DNA of 56,154 bases, taken from positions 7,840-63,993 of the forward strand of contig JAHEGH010000011.1 of assembly GCA_024639825.1 (NCBI GenBank). The letters run 5' to 3'. The notes beneath the pieces were generated by a model. That model was given only the letters and a program-made list of their open reading frames with translations, was not told the origin of the DNA and ran no database searches. Shown here piece after piece: positions 1-8,728 of the stretch. Made by a program: the position numbers and the translations under genes. This DNA comes from Gammaproteobacteria bacterium (lineage in GTDB: Bacteria; Pseudomonadota; Gammaproteobacteria; Steroidobacterales; Woeseiaceae). Each line of letters begins with the position of its first letter. Within the stretch, counting starts at the first letter, position 1.

Positions 1-18
1 TGCTATATTCAGGCGACT

Positions 19-1119
19 ATGAAATTACGCTACAAAATTTTGAGCGGCCTGTTCGGCCTGCTGGCGGTCGCCATCGTGGCGCTGGGCATCGTGATCGGCT
101 ATACGGCTCCCTGCGAGACGGCACCGCAGAGCGCCTCAGGCGGCGCGCAGATGAAGGCGATTGTCTACCGCTGCTATGGGTCGCCGGATGTGCTGGCGTT
201 TGAGGACGTGGCCAGGCCTGAGCCGGGTGAGAATGACGTTCTGGTCAAGGTTGAGGCAGCGTCCGTGAATCCGCTCGACTGGCACTTCATGCGCGGTTCG
301 CCGTACCTGATGCGACTCGGCACCGGCATCGGATCGCCAAATGACAGTCGCATGGGCAGGGACTTTGCCGGCGTTGTCACGGCCGTCGGCAAGCAGGTTA
401 CCGAGTTCAAACCCGGCGACGAAGTCTTTGGAGGAGGCAGCGGAGCGTTTGCCGAGTACCTCCTTGTTTCCGAAGACAGGGCCATCGCCCACATTCCGGT
501 CGGAGTGTCCTTTGAGCAGGCGGCGTCACTGCCGGTTGCCGCGCTAACGGCCCTGCAGTCCCTGCGCGACAAGGGTGGTCTTCAGCCAGGACAAAAAGTA
601 CTGATCAACGGTGCGTCGGGTGGTGTTGGTACCTTCGCCGTGCAGATCGCCAAGTCGATGGGTGCCGAAGTGCACGGCGTTTGTAGCACGCGCAATGTCG
701 CACTCGTGCGTTCATTGGGTGCCGATCGCGTATTCGACTACAAGAAAGAAGATGTTACCGAAAGCGGCGAGGTCTACGACCTGATCATAGACATGGTCGG
801 CAATCATTCCTTATCGAAGCTTCGTGGGGTGATGAGCCCCGACGGTAAGCTCGTAATTGTTGGCGGACCGTCGGGCAACTGGATAGCACCACTGAAGCGA
901 CCGATCGCCGTGCTGTTATCAGGGCCGTTTGTCGACCAGGAACTGATCATGGTACTAGCCAGACTCAGGGCAGACGATCTCGCTGAAGTCGCAGAACTGG
1001 TGCAGAGCGGTGCAGTCAAGCCGGTCATCGATCGCCGGTTTGCCCTGCAGGATCTACCAGCGGCCATCACTTACTCCGAGGAAGGGCGCGCTCGCGGCAA
1101 AATCCTCATCGAGTTCTGA
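19..1119 (+). CDS. Membrane-anchored NAD(P)-dependent MDR oxidoreductase
   Basis: This 366-aa protein belongs to the zinc-independent medium-chain dehydrogenase/reductase family (quinone oxidoreductase-like). The GroES-like half starts at about residue 45 (MKAIVYRCYG) and the Rossmann half carries the NAD(P) motif NGASGGVGTFAVQ near residue 200. I do not see the Cys/His set of a catalytic zinc site, so a reductase of quinones, enones or aldehydes is more likely than an alcohol dehydrogenase. Residues 9-30 form a hydrophobic segment placed before the normal family start, which would anchor the enzyme to the inner membrane. An internal ATG at 151 would give a soluble family-length form, so both starts are possible; the upstream frame is open and the hydrophobic segment looks genuine. 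Its stop overlaps the next start (TGATG), suggesting translational coupling with the MFS gene. The substrate is unknown. Confidence 0.82.
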   Translation: MKLRYKILSGLFGLLAVAIVALGIVIGYTAPCETAPQSASGGAQMKAIVYRCYGSPDVLAFEDVARPEPGENDVLVKVEAASVNPLDWHFMRGSPYLMRLGTGIGSPNDSRMGRDFAGVVTAVGKQVTEFKPGDEVFGGGSGAFAEYLLVSEDRAIAHIPVGVSFEQAASLPVAALTALQSLRDKGGLQPGQKVLINGASGGVGTFAVQIAKSMGAEVHGVCSTRNVALVRSLGADRVFDYKKEDVTESGEVYDLIIDMVGNHSLSKLRGVMSPDGKLVIVGGPSGNWIAPLKRPIAVLLSGPFVDQELIMVLARLRADDLAEVAELVQSGAVKPVIDRRFALQDLPAAITYSEEGRARGKILIEF

Positions 1120-2441
1120 TGCTCGCCTTCCTGCGCAAGACTCCGGCGGCCCCGGTCGCCAGAGATACGTCGGACCCGGAGGTGGCGTCCGAGCTGCGCC
1201 GCCGCCAGTGGGCCGTGTTCTTCGCGATCACCGTGGGCTACGGCTTCTACTATGTGTGTCGCCTGAGTTTCAGCGTGGCCAAGAAGCCAATGGCTGATGC
1301 CGGCATCTTCGATGCAGCGGAGATGGGCATTATCGGGTCGGCACTGTTCTTTGCGTACGCGTTCGGCAAACTGGCCAATGGCATCCTCGCGGATCGCGTG
1401 AACGTCAGGCGCTTCATGGCGATGGGCCTGTTCATATCTGCACTCATAAACCTTGCGCTCGGTTTCACCACGGCATTCTGGGCGTTCTTGATTCTCTGGG
1501 GATTCAACGGCTGGTTTCAGGCCTTCGGCGCGGGCTCGAGTGTCGTAACCATCACTCACTGGTATAGCGGCAAGGAACGCGGGACGTTCTATGGCATGTG
1601 GGCCAGCAGTCACAACCTCGGCGAGGCGATAACGTTCATCGGCACGGCTTTCGTGATTACGAGCTTCGGCTGGATGTGGGGTTTTCGCGTGGCGGGCGCA
1701 GTTTGCATTTTGATGAGCCTGTTTATTCTGCGTTTCCTGTATGAGCGCCCGGACGTTTACGGTCTGCCCGTGGTGACCAAGCCCGAGCCGCCAGAACTCG
1801 CCAAGTTGAGTACCAGCAGAAAGCAGTGGCAGGTCGTCACGAATCCAGCGGTCTGGATCCTTGCGGTCTCGAGCGCCTGCTTCTACGTGACACGCTACGC
1901 CGTCAACAGCTGGGGTATTTTCTTCCTGGAGGCTGAGAAGGGCTACACCACAATAGAAGCGAGTTCGATCGTCTCGGCTAACGCCATTGCGGGCATCTTC
2001 GGCACGTTCTTCTCGGGCCTCCTGTCGGACCGATTCTTTAACGGCAGACGTAACTTGCCAGCACTGATTTTCGGCGTCATCTACGCGCTGGCCATCGCTT
2101 TATTTGTGCTCGGCCCGGCGGATCCCTTCATCGATACGCTGGCGATGGTGTTCTTCGGCGTGGCCCTGGGTGTGCTGATGGTCTACCTGGGCGGGCTCAT
2201 GGCAGTCGATATTTGCTCGAAAGAAGTGTCGGGCTCCGTACTCGGAATCGTCGGGCTTGCGAGCTATATTGGCGCCGGATTGCAGGACATTATCAGCGGT
2301 CAGTTGATTGATGGCGGCAAGACCGTGGTTAACGGTGAGACGATTTACAATTTCGATGCGGCCGGCGCGTTATGGATTGGCTCGGCTGTGGTGTCGTTGC
2401 TGCTCGCCACCCTGGTCTGGAACGTCAGGTCGCCGGATTGA
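1119..2441 (+). CDS. MFS transporter, organophosphate:phosphate antiporter (GlpT/UhpC-like) type
   Basis: A 440-aa polytopic membrane protein with about 12 hydrophobic segments. It resembles the OPA branch of the major facilitator superfamily: the N-terminal part has the YYVCRLSFSVAKKPM region with the arginine that in GlpT binds phosphate, and the second half has a matching arginine in YVTRYAVNSWG. The signature GKLANGILADRVNVRR lies between helices 2 and 3. Family members exchange glycerol-3-phosphate or sugar phosphates for inorganic phosphate, and UhpC-like members act as sensors. Substrate here cannot be read from sequence. The start codon overlaps the upstream stop, and the gene is followed without a gap by a HAD hydrolase. 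That arrangement would fit import and then dephosphorylation of a phosphorylated compound, which is inference. Confidence 0.85.
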   Translation: MLAFLRKTPAAPVARDTSDPEVASELRRRQWAVFFAITVGYGFYYVCRLSFSVAKKPMADAGIFDAAEMGIIGSALFFAYAFGKLANGILADRVNVRRFMAMGLFISALINLALGFTTAFWAFLILWGFNGWFQAFGAGSSVVTITHWYSGKERGTFYGMWASSHNLGEAITFIGTAFVITSFGWMWGFRVAGAVCILMSLFILRFLYERPDVYGLPVVTKPEPPELAKLSTSRKQWQVVTNPAVWILAVSSACFYVTRYAVNSWGIFFLEAEKGYTTIEASSIVSANAIAGIFGTFFSGLLSDRFFNGRRNLPALIFGVIYALAIALFVLGPADPFIDTLAMVFFGVALGVLMVYLGGLMAVDICSKEVSGSVLGIVGLASYIGAGLQDIISGQLIDGGKTVVNGETIYNFDAAGALWIGSAVVSLLLATLVWNVRSPD

Positions 2442-3040
2442 GGTTGAGCGACACCCGTCCCGTATTGCTGCTCGATCTGGGCGGCGTTCTTGCAGACCTC
2501 GGTGATCCTGTTGCTGCGATGGGGCTCGACCTGACGCTACCCGAGTTCTGGGCCACCTGGACCTCATCACCGATCGTACGCGCGCTCGAGACGGGTCAGA
2601 TGAACGAAAAAGAGTTTCTGCAGGCGATCCCGGCAGTCCTGGGGTGCTCCGGCGAAGAAACATTTGGGCCGCGCTTCCACGCGTGGCAACTGACGTTATT
2701 TCCGGGCGTTGGCGATCTCGTTCAGGAAGCAGCACAGCGATATCGTGTGGCGTTGTTGTCGAATACCAACGAGATTCACTGGCGGCAGGTCACGACGGCC
2801 TCGCGCGTATTCGAATTATTTGAGCGCGTCTTTCTTTCCTACGAGACCGGCCACTACAAGCCGGAGCACGCCGCATTTAGAGACGTAACAGCGTTCTTCG
2901 ATTGCGCGCCGGGCGATGTTCTCTTTGTCGATGACTCGGAGCCCAACATTGCAGCCGCTCGCAAGTTTGGCATCGACGCGCATAGAGTTGTGGGGGTTGC
3001 TGAACTGCGAGAATTACTCGGCGAAGCCAATAGTGCCTAA
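2438..3040 (+). CDS. HAD-superfamily IA hydrolase (YihX-like phosphatase)
   Basis: A HAD-type hydrolase of about 200 aa. Motif I is LLLDLGGVL, motif II is ALLSNTN, the motif III lysine is in KPEHAAF, and motif IV is VLFVDDSEPN. This pattern matches the YihX/epoxide-hydrolase-N-like group of sugar-phosphate phosphatases; note that DLGGV replaces the usual DxDGT, so the second Asp of motif I is absent, as is common in that group. The frame is open from 2372, but that would overlap the transporter by 70 bp; the TTG at 2438 (overlapping the TGA of the MFS gene) or the TTG at 2444 is the probable start. The 3' end overlaps the convergent prpE by 27 bp. Substrate unknown. Confidence 0.78.
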   Translation: MRLSDTRPVLLLDLGGVLADLGDPVAAMGLDLTLPEFWATWTSSPIVRALETGQMNEKEFLQAIPAVLGCSGEETFGPRFHAWQLTLFPGVGDLVQEAAQRYRVALLSNTNEIHWRQVTTASRVFELFERVFLSYETGHYKPEHAAFRDVTAFFDCAPGDVLFVDDSEPNIAAARKFGIDAHRVVGVAELRELLGEANSA

Positions 3041-4906
3041 TGCTTTCTGAATTTCTTCAAGCACTACCGGGTCTTCGATCGTGGCCGGAACTTTGTACTC
3101 CTCGCTGTCGGCAATCTTGCGCATCGTCCCACGGAGTATTTTTCCGGAGCGCGTTTTCGGCAGACGTTCAACGACAATAGCGTTCTTGAACGCTGCGACA
3201 GGGCCAACCTGCTCACGAACGAGGGAAACGGCTTCTCTGACAATCTCGCTGCGGTCGCGGACGACACCCGCCTTAAGCACCAGGAAGCCAACGGGCAGCT
3301 GGCCTTTGAGCTTGTCCGCCGCGCCGATTACCGCGCATTCCGCAACATCGGAATGTCCGGCAAGCACTTCCTCAAGCGAGCCTGTCGACAGTCGGTGACC
3401 GGCCACGTTGATGACATCGTCGGTTCTCGACATGACGTTGACGTAGCCGTCTTTGTCAATGAAGCCGGCATCGCCCGTTTCGTAGTAACCGGGGAACGTC
3501 TCGAGGTAGGAGGAACGGAATCGGTCCTGGGCCTGCCAGAGTCCCGTCAGAGATCCGGGCGGAAGCGGTAGTTTGCAGGCAATCGCGCCGGGCTCACCGG
3601 GTTCGACCTCCTCCCCGTTACTATGTAGTGCACGTACATCCCAGCCGGGCGCGGCCGGACCGACCGAGCCAGGTTTCACGGGAAGACGTTCGATGCCGAC
3701 ACAGTTGGCCGCTATTGCCCAACCAGTCTCTGTCTGCCACCAGTGATCGATAACCGGAATACCGAGTTTATCCTCGGCCCAGTGAAGTGTGTCGGGGTCA
3801 CAGCGCTCGCCTGCCAGGAACAGCGTTCTGAGATTGGCAAGGTCGTATTTCTGAATCAGTTTACCGTCCGGGTCTTGCTGCTTGATAGCTCGAAACGCCG
3901 TTGGCGCCGTGAACATGGTCGCGACATTGTGCTCCGACACAACGCGCCAGAAGGCTCCGGCGTCCGGCGTTCCGACCGGCTTGCCTTCGTACAGAACCGT
4001 CGTGTTGCCATGCAACAACGGGCCGTAAATGATGTAGGAGTGGCCAACGACCCAACCGATGTCGGAAGCGGCCCAGTACACTTCGCCCGGATCCACGCCG
4101 TAAATATTTTTCATCGACCAGTGCAACGCGACGGCATGACCGCCGTTGTCGCGAACGATGCCCTTGGGCTGGCCCGTCGTCCCTGAGGTGTAGAGCAGGT
4201 AGAGCGGGTCGGTCGCTTCAACCGACACGCAGCCATGCGGCTCAGCCGTGGCCATGGCTTCCTGCCAGTCGACGTCTCTTCCCGCGATCATGCTGGCAGC
4301 GACTTGAGGCCTCTGAAAAATGACGCAATGCGAGGGTTTGTGACTCGACAGTTCGATAGCTTCGTCAAGCAGGGGTTTGTACTCGACCAGACGCGATGGT
4401 TCGATACCGCAAGATGCAGACACAATGGCCTTGGGTTTTGCATCGACGATCCGCGTCGCCAGTTCGTTGGCTGCAAAGCCACCGAAAACGACAGAGTGCA
4501 CGGCGCCGAGGCGGGCACAGGCAAGCACGGCGACGATCGCCTCAGGGATCATCGGCATGTAGACGATGACACGATCGCCCTTATTGACGCCTTGCGCGGC
4601 AAGGACGCCTGCGAAACCTGCCACCTCGGAAAGAAGTTCCGAGTAGCTGATCGTACGCTTGCTATCTGTTACCGCACTGTCATAGATAATTGCCGCCTGG
4701 TCACCGCGCCCGCGTTCGACGTGACGATCAACGGCGTTGTAACAGGTATTCAGCCGGCCGCCGGTAAACCAGCGGTAGGTCATGGGATCAGGGTTGTCGA
4801 GAACGCTGTCCCAGCGTTTGTCCCAATCAATTCCTTCAGCGGCTTCTGCCCAGAATTCTTCCGGGTTTTCTATCGAGGCGCGGTGTGTTTCAGAGTAGGT
4901 TGTCAT
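3014..4906 (-). CDS. prpE: Propionyl-CoA synthetase
   Basis: A 630-aa AMP-forming acyl-CoA synthetase of the Acs/PrpE group. It would activate propionate (and more weakly acetate) to the CoA ester through an acyl-AMP intermediate in the cytosol. The N-terminal ACAS domain is at residues 1-60, the P-loop-like YTSGTTGQPKG motif at about 240, and the C-terminal swinging domain holds DDVINVAGHRLSTG, where PrpE differs from Acs. The acetylatable catalytic lysine lies in PKTRSGKILRGTMRK near the C terminus. LNTCYNAVDRHVERG near residue 55 is also typical of PrpE. Length is normal for the family. It is transcribed alone on the minus strand, convergent with and overlapping the HAD gene. No prpBCD genes are in view. 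No acs gene occurs next to the acetate module 2 kb away, so this enzyme may be its local CoA ligase (inference). Confidence 0.88.
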   Translation of the reverse strand: MTTYSETHRASIENPEEFWAEAAEGIDWDKRWDSVLDNPDPMTYRWFTGGRLNTCYNAVDRHVERGRGDQAAIIYDSAVTDSKRTISYSELLSEVAGFAGVLAAQGVNKGDRVIVYMPMIPEAIVAVLACARLGAVHSVVFGGFAANELATRIVDAKPKAIVSASCGIEPSRLVEYKPLLDEAIELSSHKPSHCVIFQRPQVAASMIAGRDVDWQEAMATAEPHGCVSVEATDPLYLLYTSGTTGQPKGIVRDNGGHAVALHWSMKNIYGVDPGEVYWAASDIGWVVGHSYIIYGPLLHGNTTVLYEGKPVGTPDAGAFWRVVSEHNVATMFTAPTAFRAIKQQDPDGKLIQKYDLANLRTLFLAGERCDPDTLHWAEDKLGIPVIDHWWQTETGWAIAANCVGIERLPVKPGSVGPAAPGWDVRALHSNGEEVEPGEPGAIACKLPLPPGSLTGLWQAQDRFRSSYLETFPGYYETGDAGFIDKDGYVNVMSRTDDVINVAGHRLSTGSLEEVLAGHSDVAECAVIGAADKLKGQLPVGFLVLKAGVVRDRSEIVREAVSLVREQVGPVAAFKNAIVVERLPKTRSGKILRGTMRKIADSEEYKVPATIEDPVVLEEIQKALGTIGFAE

Positions 4907-5099
4907 GACGATCCTGCGGATTTACGAACTCCTCCAGTTTAGGGCTGCGAGCGCCCGCTAGCCATTGGACAAAAGGCGAATACTGCCTAAACTTGCCTGT
5001 TCCGGGCCTCAGGCTGTTAGGTGTCATGCACGCTTCTCGACGTAGTTATTCGGCGCGACTGGTATCTTGGCAGCCATATACGGCCCGAGCGAACCAAGT

Positions 5100-5999
5100 G
5101 TGAATAACCACGATTCAAATAAAGCGGTTCCAGCTGTGGCAAATATCAAACTGCTCACGGTCATCGCACTGATTGCATTCGCAGCCAATCCGCTGCTCTG
5201 CCGGCTGGCCCTCGGACAACAACTCATCGACGCCGCAAGTTTCACGTCCGTCAGGATTATTTCGGGGGCGGTGACACTGGCGTTAATCATGCTACCTCGG
5301 TGGCGCAGGCACAGACGAGGCTCGGTTAATTGGTGGTCTGTTTCGATGCTGTTTATTTATATGGTCTTTTTTTCATTCGCGTATCTCTCGCTCAGCGCCG
5401 GCACGGGCACATTACTATTGTTTGGTGCGGTCCAGCTGACCATGTTCATAGCCGCAATGCGCGATGGCGAACGCTTCACCTTGTTGTCCTGGGTCGGATT
5501 CCTTCTGGCCTCAATTGGACTGATCTACCTTGTGTCGCCGGGGATAACGTCACCTGATCCGCTGGGTGCCGCCCTGATGGTCGTTGCCGGGGTTGCATGG
5601 GGAGGCTATTCGTTGTTGGGCAGAAGCGTTTCGGACCCTCTGGAATCAACCGCACTGAATTTCATCTACTCAGTCCCCTTGGCGATCATTGTGGCGCTTT
5701 TATTCATGAATGATTTTCACTACACCTGGATCGGACTAAGCCTGGCAGCGGCTTCGGGAGCGATTGCGTCTGGTCTCGGCTATGCCGTCTGGTACGCAGC
5801 GCTGAGAGGTCTTACCGCTAGTCGTGCGGCAACCGTACAGTTGTCTGTCCCAACAATTGCGGCATTCGGCGGTATTGTCTTTCTTTCAGAAACTGCCTCA
5901 TTGCGTCTCATTGTGGCCTCAGTGCTAACACTCGGCGGCATCGCTATCGTTCTGGCTCAGCGGTCGCCGGCGAGTGCTCCGCCAAAGCATCGGACCTGA
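5100..5999 (+). CDS. EamA-family (DMT superfamily) transporter
   Basis: A protein of about 299 aa with ten predicted hydrophobic helices arranged as two EamA repeats. The first repeat starts at IKLLTVIALIAFAANPLLCR and the second at DPLGAALMVVAGVAWGGYSLLGR. Members of the drug/metabolite transporter superfamily export or exchange small metabolites across the inner membrane; no specificity can be assigned. The frame is open from a TTG at 5067, but the GTG at 5100 leaves a short cytosolic N terminus before helix 1 and is preferred; neither has a strong ribosome binding site. It is monocistronic and divergent from prpE. The roughly 190-bp spacer between them should hold both promoters, and I recognise no operator in it. 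Confidence 0.8.
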   Translation: MNNHDSNKAVPAVANIKLLTVIALIAFAANPLLCRLALGQQLIDAASFTSVRIISGAVTLALIMLPRWRRHRRGSVNWWSVSMLFIYMVFFSFAYLSLSAGTGTLLLFGAVQLTMFIAAMRDGERFTLLSWVGFLLASIGLIYLVSPGITSPDPLGAALMVVAGVAWGGYSLLGRSVSDPLESTALNFIYSVPLAIIVALLFMNDFHYTWIGLSLAAASGAIASGLGYAVWYAALRGLTASRAATVQLSVPTIAAFGGIVFLSETASLRLIVASVLTLGGIAIVLAQRSPASAPPKHRT

Positions 6000-6042
6000 T
6001 TGTTACGACGTCGCCTGCTTTCGAGCCCGGCAGACTCGCAAA

Positions 6043-6066
6043 CCCTGGGACAAGTCCCTGTCAGGG
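6043..6066. terminator. Possible intergenic stem-loop between convergent genes
   Basis: Between the EamA gene and the convergent small membrane-protein gene there are nested inverted repeats: an inner GGGAC-AA-GTCCC (6047-6058) and outer CCCTG/CAGGG arms. There is no T-tract on either side, so it is only a weak terminator candidate. It overlaps nothing coding. Confidence 0.3.
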
Positions 6067-6067
6067 G

Positions 6068-6535
6068 CTACTCGCCGGGAAAGAGGAACACGGTCGGTAT
6101 TTCTGCGTACCAGGTCGCGCCATCTGCGGTAACCGCGACACGAATGGTCGATGTATCACCCTGTGGGTAATCGATGCGAGTCGTCCAGTGCAGTGCTTCA
6201 GCGCTTGTCGCAGCCATAGGCGAGGGCAGTGCTGCTGTCCCGCCATTGACGAGGCCGAGGGTTGCGCTCTGCAGCGGGAAGGCCGACGTCATTTCGAGCT
6301 GGATGCTGCCTGACGTTACGGAGGTCGGTCGAATGCTTAACCTGAAATCCGAATTCTCCAGGTCGCACTGGCCGCTATCGTAGCGGCAGTTCGATTTCGC
6401 AATCAGTGAGTAGGCGGCACCTTCCTCGGCGGCGTGCGGCCGCTCACCGATGAAGTAGTCGACTGAGATCCAGGCCATGATGGCGAGTACGGGGGCCACG
6501 AGCATCGCGACAATTACGTGTTTGTTTGTGAACAT
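6068..6535 (-). CDS. Hypothetical membrane-anchored periplasmic protein
   Basis: A 155-aa protein with one N-terminal hydrophobic helix (about residues 8-28, HVIVAMLVAPVLAIMAWISVDYFIG) followed by a soluble domain rich in beta-prone stretches and containing two cysteines (NCRYDSGQCD) that could pair in the periplasm. The layout recalls FixH-like or other small Ig-like periplasmic modules, but I do not recognise the family. It lies on the same strand downstream of actP, behind a strong terminator (6553-6582), so it probably has its own promoter or depends on read-through. The start ATG is at 6533-6535. Confidence 0.6.
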   Translation of the reverse strand: MFTNKHVIVAMLVAPVLAIMAWISVDYFIGERPHAAEEGAAYSLIAKSNCRYDSGQCDLENSDFRLSIRPTSVTSGSIQLEMTSAFPLQSATLGLVNGGTAALPSPMAATSAEALHWTTRIDYPQGDTSTIRVAVTADGATWYAEIPTVFLFPGE

Positions 6536-6552
6536 GAGCTACATCCTACAGC

Positions 6553-6582
6553 AAAAAAAAGGGGGGTCGAACGACCCCCCCC
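6553..6582 (-). terminator. Rho-independent terminator of the actP operon
   Basis: Read on the minus strand, seven G, a GTCG/CGAC core and a matching C run form a very GC-rich hairpin (plus coordinates 6561-6582), directly followed by eight T (A-tract 6553-6560 on the plus strand). It begins about 20 bp after the actP stop. The T-tract lies only on the minus-strand exit side. Confidence 0.9.
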
Positions 6583-6601
6583 TGAAGATTGATTCAAAGA
6601 A

Positions 6602-8332
6602 TCAATGTGCTATTGGTGCATTTGCGCCAGATGGCACGCGGATGTGCTCGACCAGCTCCATGATTTCCTGCGGCGGTGGTGCCGTCATCTTGGCAACCGC
6701 AAATGCGACTGCAAAGTTGACGATTGCTCCAACGGCGCCGAAGGCGTTTGGCTCGATGCCAAGGAACCAGTTCTGCGGCATGTCGCCCATGAACGACGTG
6801 CTCGCAATGAACATGATGCCTTTGTGCTGGAATACGTACAGCAGCGTTACGCCGAGACCCGCAATCATTCCGGCGATGGCACCTTCCTTATTCATGCGCT
6901 TGTAGAAAATGCCCATCATCAGTGCCGGGAAGATGGACGATGCTGCAAGTCCGAAGGCCAGAGCGACGGTACCGGCTGCAAAGTCCGGTGGATTGAACCC
7001 GAGGTACCCGGCCAACATGATTGCGCCGGCCATTGCCACACGACTTGCCATGAGCTCTTGCTGTTCTGTGACGTCGGGCTTGAACACGCCCTTCAGCAAG
7101 TCATGTGATATCGCGGAGGATATAGCAAGTAGCAAACCAGCAGCAGTGGATAGTGCCGCGGCCAGACCGCCGGCAGCAACGAGAGCGATTACCCAGTTAG
7201 GCAGACCGGCAATTTCCGGGTTGGCGAGTACCATGATGTCGCGGTCGACCTTGGTCATCTCGTTCGTTTCCGCATTGGCTGAGTACTGAATCATGCCGTC
7301 GCCATTCTTGTCTTCGAATGCCAGCAGGCCGGTAGCCTCCCAGTTCTTGATCCAGTTAGGACGTTCTTCGTACACCAGGTGTCCGCCTGTCGAAGGCTGG
7401 ATCGTCTCGATCAGGTTCAGGCGTGCCATTGCAGCAACGGACGGTGCCGTCGTGTAGAGGATTGCGATGAACACAAGGGCCCAACCCGCAGAACTGCGAG
7501 CGTCCTTGACTTTGGGAACCGTGAAGAAACGAATGATGACGTGAGGCAGACCAGCGGTACCGATCATTAGCGACAACGTATACATGAACATATTCGTCAG
7601 ACTTAATCTGACATTGGTCGTGTATTCGAGGAAGCCGAGGTCTCGTAGCACCTGGTCGAGTCGGTCGAGCAGGTAAACTTCGGAGCCGGACATGGTTGAA
7701 CCGAGTCCCAGCTGCGGAATCGGGTTGCCTGTCAGGTTCAGTGAGATGAAGATTGCCGGAATGGTATAGGCAAGAATCAGTACGCAGTACTGAGCGATCT
7801 GCGTGTACGTGATGCCTTTCATGCCGCCCATAACCGCGTAGACAAATACGATACCCATGCCGATCATCAGGCCGTGGTCGTAGTCCACCTGGAGGAAGCG
7901 GGAGAATGCAACGCCGATACCTTTCATCTGGCCGATTACGTAAGTTACCGACGCGACGATCAGGCAGATCACAGCAACGATACGTGCAGCCTTTGAGTAG
8001 TACCGTTCGCCGATAAACTCGGGCACTGTGAACTTGCCGAACTTACGCAGGTAAGGGGCCAGCAGCATTGCAAGAAGCACGTAGCCACCGGTCCATCCCA
8101 TGAGGAAGACGGATCCGCCATAGCCCATAAAGGCAATGAGGCCGGCCATCGAGATAAACGATGCGGCCGACATCCAGTCCGCGGCCGTTGCCATGCCGTT
8201 CGCGATAGGATTCACGTGGCCGCCGGCGACGTAGAAGTCTTTCGTGGTCGAGGCACGAGCCCAGATGGCAATACCGATGTAAATCGCGAAAGTGAAGCCG
8301 ACGATTAAGTATGTTGTAGTTTGAAGTGTCAT
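6602..8332 (-). CDS. actP: Sodium:solute symporter, acetate permease ActP type (large subunit)
   Basis: A 576-aa protein of the SSS family with about 13 transmembrane helices, matching the subfamily of proteobacterial sodium:solute symporters paired with a small DUF4212 subunit (VC_2705-type). It should import acetate and perhaps other short-chain monocarboxylates with sodium. Recognisable stretches include the ATAADWMSAASFISMAGLIAFMGYGG region of helices 1-2, GTAGLPHVIIRFFTVPKVKDAR in the middle, and AAALSTAAGLLLAISSAISHDL near residue 400. The periplasmic loop at about 320-370 is hydrophilic. It follows the small-subunit gene by 9 bp and both run away from the CrbS-like kinase gene, as expected for a transporter controlled by that two-component system. 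The operon ends at the hairpin at 6553-6582. Confidence 0.9.
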   Translation of the reverse strand: MTLQTTTYLIVGFTFAIYIGIAIWARASTTKDFYVAGGHVNPIANGMATAADWMSAASFISMAGLIAFMGYGGSVFLMGWTGGYVLLAMLLAPYLRKFGKFTVPEFIGERYYSKAARIVAVICLIVASVTYVIGQMKGIGVAFSRFLQVDYDHGLMIGMGIVFVYAVMGGMKGITYTQIAQYCVLILAYTIPAIFISLNLTGNPIPQLGLGSTMSGSEVYLLDRLDQVLRDLGFLEYTTNVRLSLTNMFMYTLSLMIGTAGLPHVIIRFFTVPKVKDARSSAGWALVFIAILYTTAPSVAAMARLNLIETIQPSTGGHLVYEERPNWIKNWEATGLLAFEDKNGDGMIQYSANAETNEMTKVDRDIMVLANPEIAGLPNWVIALVAAGGLAAALSTAAGLLLAISSAISHDLLKGVFKPDVTEQQELMASRVAMAGAIMLAGYLGFNPPDFAAGTVALAFGLAASSIFPALMMGIFYKRMNKEGAIAGMIAGLGVTLLYVFQHKGIMFIASTSFMGDMPQNWFLGIEPNAFGAVGAIVNFAVAFAVAKMTAPPPQEIMELVEHIRVPSGANAPIAH

Positions 8333-8341
8333 ATCTCGCCC

Positions 8342-8599
8342 CTATTCGTCGTCTTCATGAACATTGTGCTCTTTATCGAGCTTGCCCATGCGCTTAGCGT
8401 AGAAGAAGATCAACGCGATAAACACGTAGATAGATCCCTGTTGTGCGAACCAGAAGCCGAGCTTGTAACCACCGATCTTAATAGCGTTCAGCGGCTCGAC
8501 GAGAATGATTCCGAACAGGTAAGAAACGACAAACCAGATCACGAGGCATAGCCCTACGAGTTTCAGGTTTGAGGTCCAGTAGCTGCTGTTCTTAGACAT
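8342..8599 (-). CDS. DUF4212 sodium:solute symporter small subunit
   Basis: An 85-aa membrane protein with two hydrophobic helices (about residues 12-34 and 44-66) and a charged C terminus. This is the DUF4212 family, found almost always directly upstream of ActP-like symporters and thought to be their accessory subunit. It has ATG at 8597-8599 and ends 9 bp before actP. The 129-bp spacer upstream (8600-8728) separates it from the divergent histidine kinase and must contain promoters for both directions. Confidence 0.88.
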   Translation of the reverse strand: MSKNSSYWTSNLKLVGLCLVIWFVVSYLFGIILVEPLNAIKIGGYKLGFWFAQQGSIYVFIALIFFYAKRMGKLDKEHNVHEDDE

Positions 8600-8728
8600 A
8601 CGTTTCCCCTTGTTTGCGGGTTCTTTTATGAATTATGCGCAGCTGAATCTAGCAAACGCCCTATGTCGCGGGCATTCGACGATAGTAGTAGACTGCCTCC
8701 ACAACAATAAGAACGGGGGGTCTTCAGG

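Noticed and set aside
4235-4942. Long open frame on the plus strand (235 codons) opposite prpE
   Set aside because: It lies fully antisense to a well-supported prpE with conserved motifs and shows no domain of its own; it is a shadow of the GC-rich codon pattern.
8600-8728. CrbR-type operator in the actP/kinase spacer
   Set aside because: I see TAGACTGCC near 8690 but no convincing inverted repeat like the one at 12963-12976, so no site is called.
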